From Deltaproteobacteria bacterium (GTDB lineage Bacteria; Desulfobacterota; RBG-13-43-22), in the NCBI GenBank assembly GCA_016219225.1, contig JACRBX010000261.1, positions 1 through 32,077 on the forward strand: a DNA stretch of 32,077 bases, written 5' to 3'. Positions 31,392-32,077 of the stretch are shown here, piece by piece. The notes below the pieces were generated by a model. It saw only the letters and a list, made by a program, of their open reading frames with translations, had not been told where the DNA came from and made no database searches. Position numbers and translations under genes: made by a program. The stretch's first letter is position 1. Every line of letters begins with the position of its first letter.

Positions 31392-31688
31392 ATGGTTAAG
31401 AATGGTTTGCCCGCAATGCATCCGGGAGAATTCCTGGTAGAAATTTTGAGAGAAATGGGGCTATCTCAAGCTGAGTTCGCGCGCACCATCGGGGTATCGC
31501 CTATGCGTATTTCTCATGTTGTCAAAGGTGATCGTCCGGTGACAGCAGAACTGGCGTTGCTGTTTGGTCGTGCATTCAATCAGTCACCACAATATTGGCT
31601 CAATCTTCAAGCATCTTACGATTTAAAGATTGCAAGGGCGAGTATCGGCAAACGCCTTGCTGGTATACAGGCCCTCGCGCATGCCTGA
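31392..31688 (+). CDS. higA: HigA-type antitoxin (XRE HTH)
   Basis: The 98-residue protein shows MHPGEFLVEILREMGLSQAEFARTIGVSPMRISHVVKGDRPVTAELALLFGRAFNQSPQYWLNLQASYDLKIA, an XRE HTH in HigA form. It neutralises HigB and, through its HTH, represses the operon, probably at the 31071-31087 dyad. AAGGAG lies 8 nt before ATG 31392. An earlier start at 31209 is a shadow of higB. Intact and adjacent to its toxin, the module should be functional. Confidence 0.93.
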   Translation: MVKNGLPAMHPGEFLVEILREMGLSQAEFARTIGVSPMRISHVVKGDRPVTAELALLFGRAFNQSPQYWLNLQASYDLKIARASIGKRLAGIQALAHA

Positions 31689-32077
31689 TTACCGCCTTAC
31701 ATCGCCAGATAGCAACTCCAAATGCCAATACAGTAATCCAGAACGTGCTTTAAAATTCAATGTCAATCAGGTAAGGATAAGGAAAGGCCATCCCCAGGTT
31801 AGCCGGGCAGTGAATTGCGCCGGGAAAATCTGCCGTTAATAACAAAGCACGTTCTGCACGAACGTCTCGTTCACCGTTCATTTAGTCTGGCTTTTCCCTT
31901 TATTCGTAAACAAATTATTCAATAATCGTGTCAAATTAATTATGGCGGTTTTCAAAAAAATATGATTCGAAATGGCCTATTTTTAGAGGTTCCCAGGTTT
32001 CGGCTAAAACCAAGCTTCAGAAATTACCGCCATATTTTATTTTACAAAAAACATTTCGAGTTAATCAATTGTCTCGA
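31689..32077. other. 389-nt gene-free end with two long-range inverted repeats
   Basis: No gene is seen; the 69-residue frame at 31630-31839 is not convincing. CAGAACGTGCTTT (31739-31751) is complemented by AAAGCACGTTCTG (31844-31856), and TATGGCGGT (31941-31949) by ACCGCCATA (32026-32034). Their role is not clear. Confidence 0.6.

Noticed and set aside
31739-31856. Integron attC site after higBA
   Set aside because: The arms CAGAAC/GTTCTG do not fit the RYYYAAC/GTTRRRY core ends, and no integrase or cassette array is seen.

Overview
The window looks like a chromosomal segment of a Gram-negative anaerobe, most probably a Desulfobacterota-type (former Deltaproteobacteria) genome. This is an inference from the gene families, from the tatA-mazG-cvpA / phoH-7TM-HD-ybeY-pdxJ order, from MCP and DUF1847 genes typical of that group, and from the style of intergenic repeats. 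No rRNA, tRNA or CRISPR was seen, so the assignment cannot be made firmer from the sequence alone.

Left part (about 0.1-6.9 kb) is housekeeping. A tiny membrane protein with an apparent ACG start precedes tatA. mazG and cvpA run on the minus strand. A plus-strand operon follows: phoH, a 7TM-HD phosphodiesterase, and ybeY joined in frame to pdxJ.

The second part (7.0-11.8 kb) is a complete late biotin pathway on the minus strand, in the order bioB-bioA-bioF-bioD. A BirA-like inverted repeat (AGTTAACC-N14-GGTTAACT) overlaps its promoter. Together the four genes take pimeloyl-ACP to biotin. No bioC, bioH or birA is present.

From 11.8 kb onward the window becomes accessory and partly degraded. 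It holds an orphan RelE-like toxin, a collapsed alpha/beta-hydrolase, an MCP, an amidase broken by a frameshift, an XRE/DUF2975 pair with a strong dyad over its promoter, a SecA paralogue whose zinc tail is replaced by a hydrophobic C-terminus, a putative secreted protein, a DUF1847 protein, a DUF4143-type AAA ATPase with a near-perfect operator palindrome, and an intact 2.1-kb IS4-superfamily insertion sequence. Next come a TetR/ABC1-kinase overlapping pair, a four-TM/CxxC protein, a PNPOx-like flavoprotein, a small frameshifted gene, an MFS-GNAT-FosX resistance-like cluster and a higBA toxin-antitoxin module.

The most pervasive unexplained feature is in the gaps. Almost every intergenic region carries its own short heptamer array, often followed by a second array that reads as its reverse complement; the word differs from gap to gap. 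Two longer repeat families (CGTCATTCCCG palindromes and a GGACGCAG repeat of about 83 bp) are interspersed. I do not see a clear new multi-gene defence system. The best candidates for novelty are the heptamer repeats, the SecA paralogue with its neighbour, the ybeY-pdxJ joint frame, and the autoregulatory palindrome of the ATPase gene.
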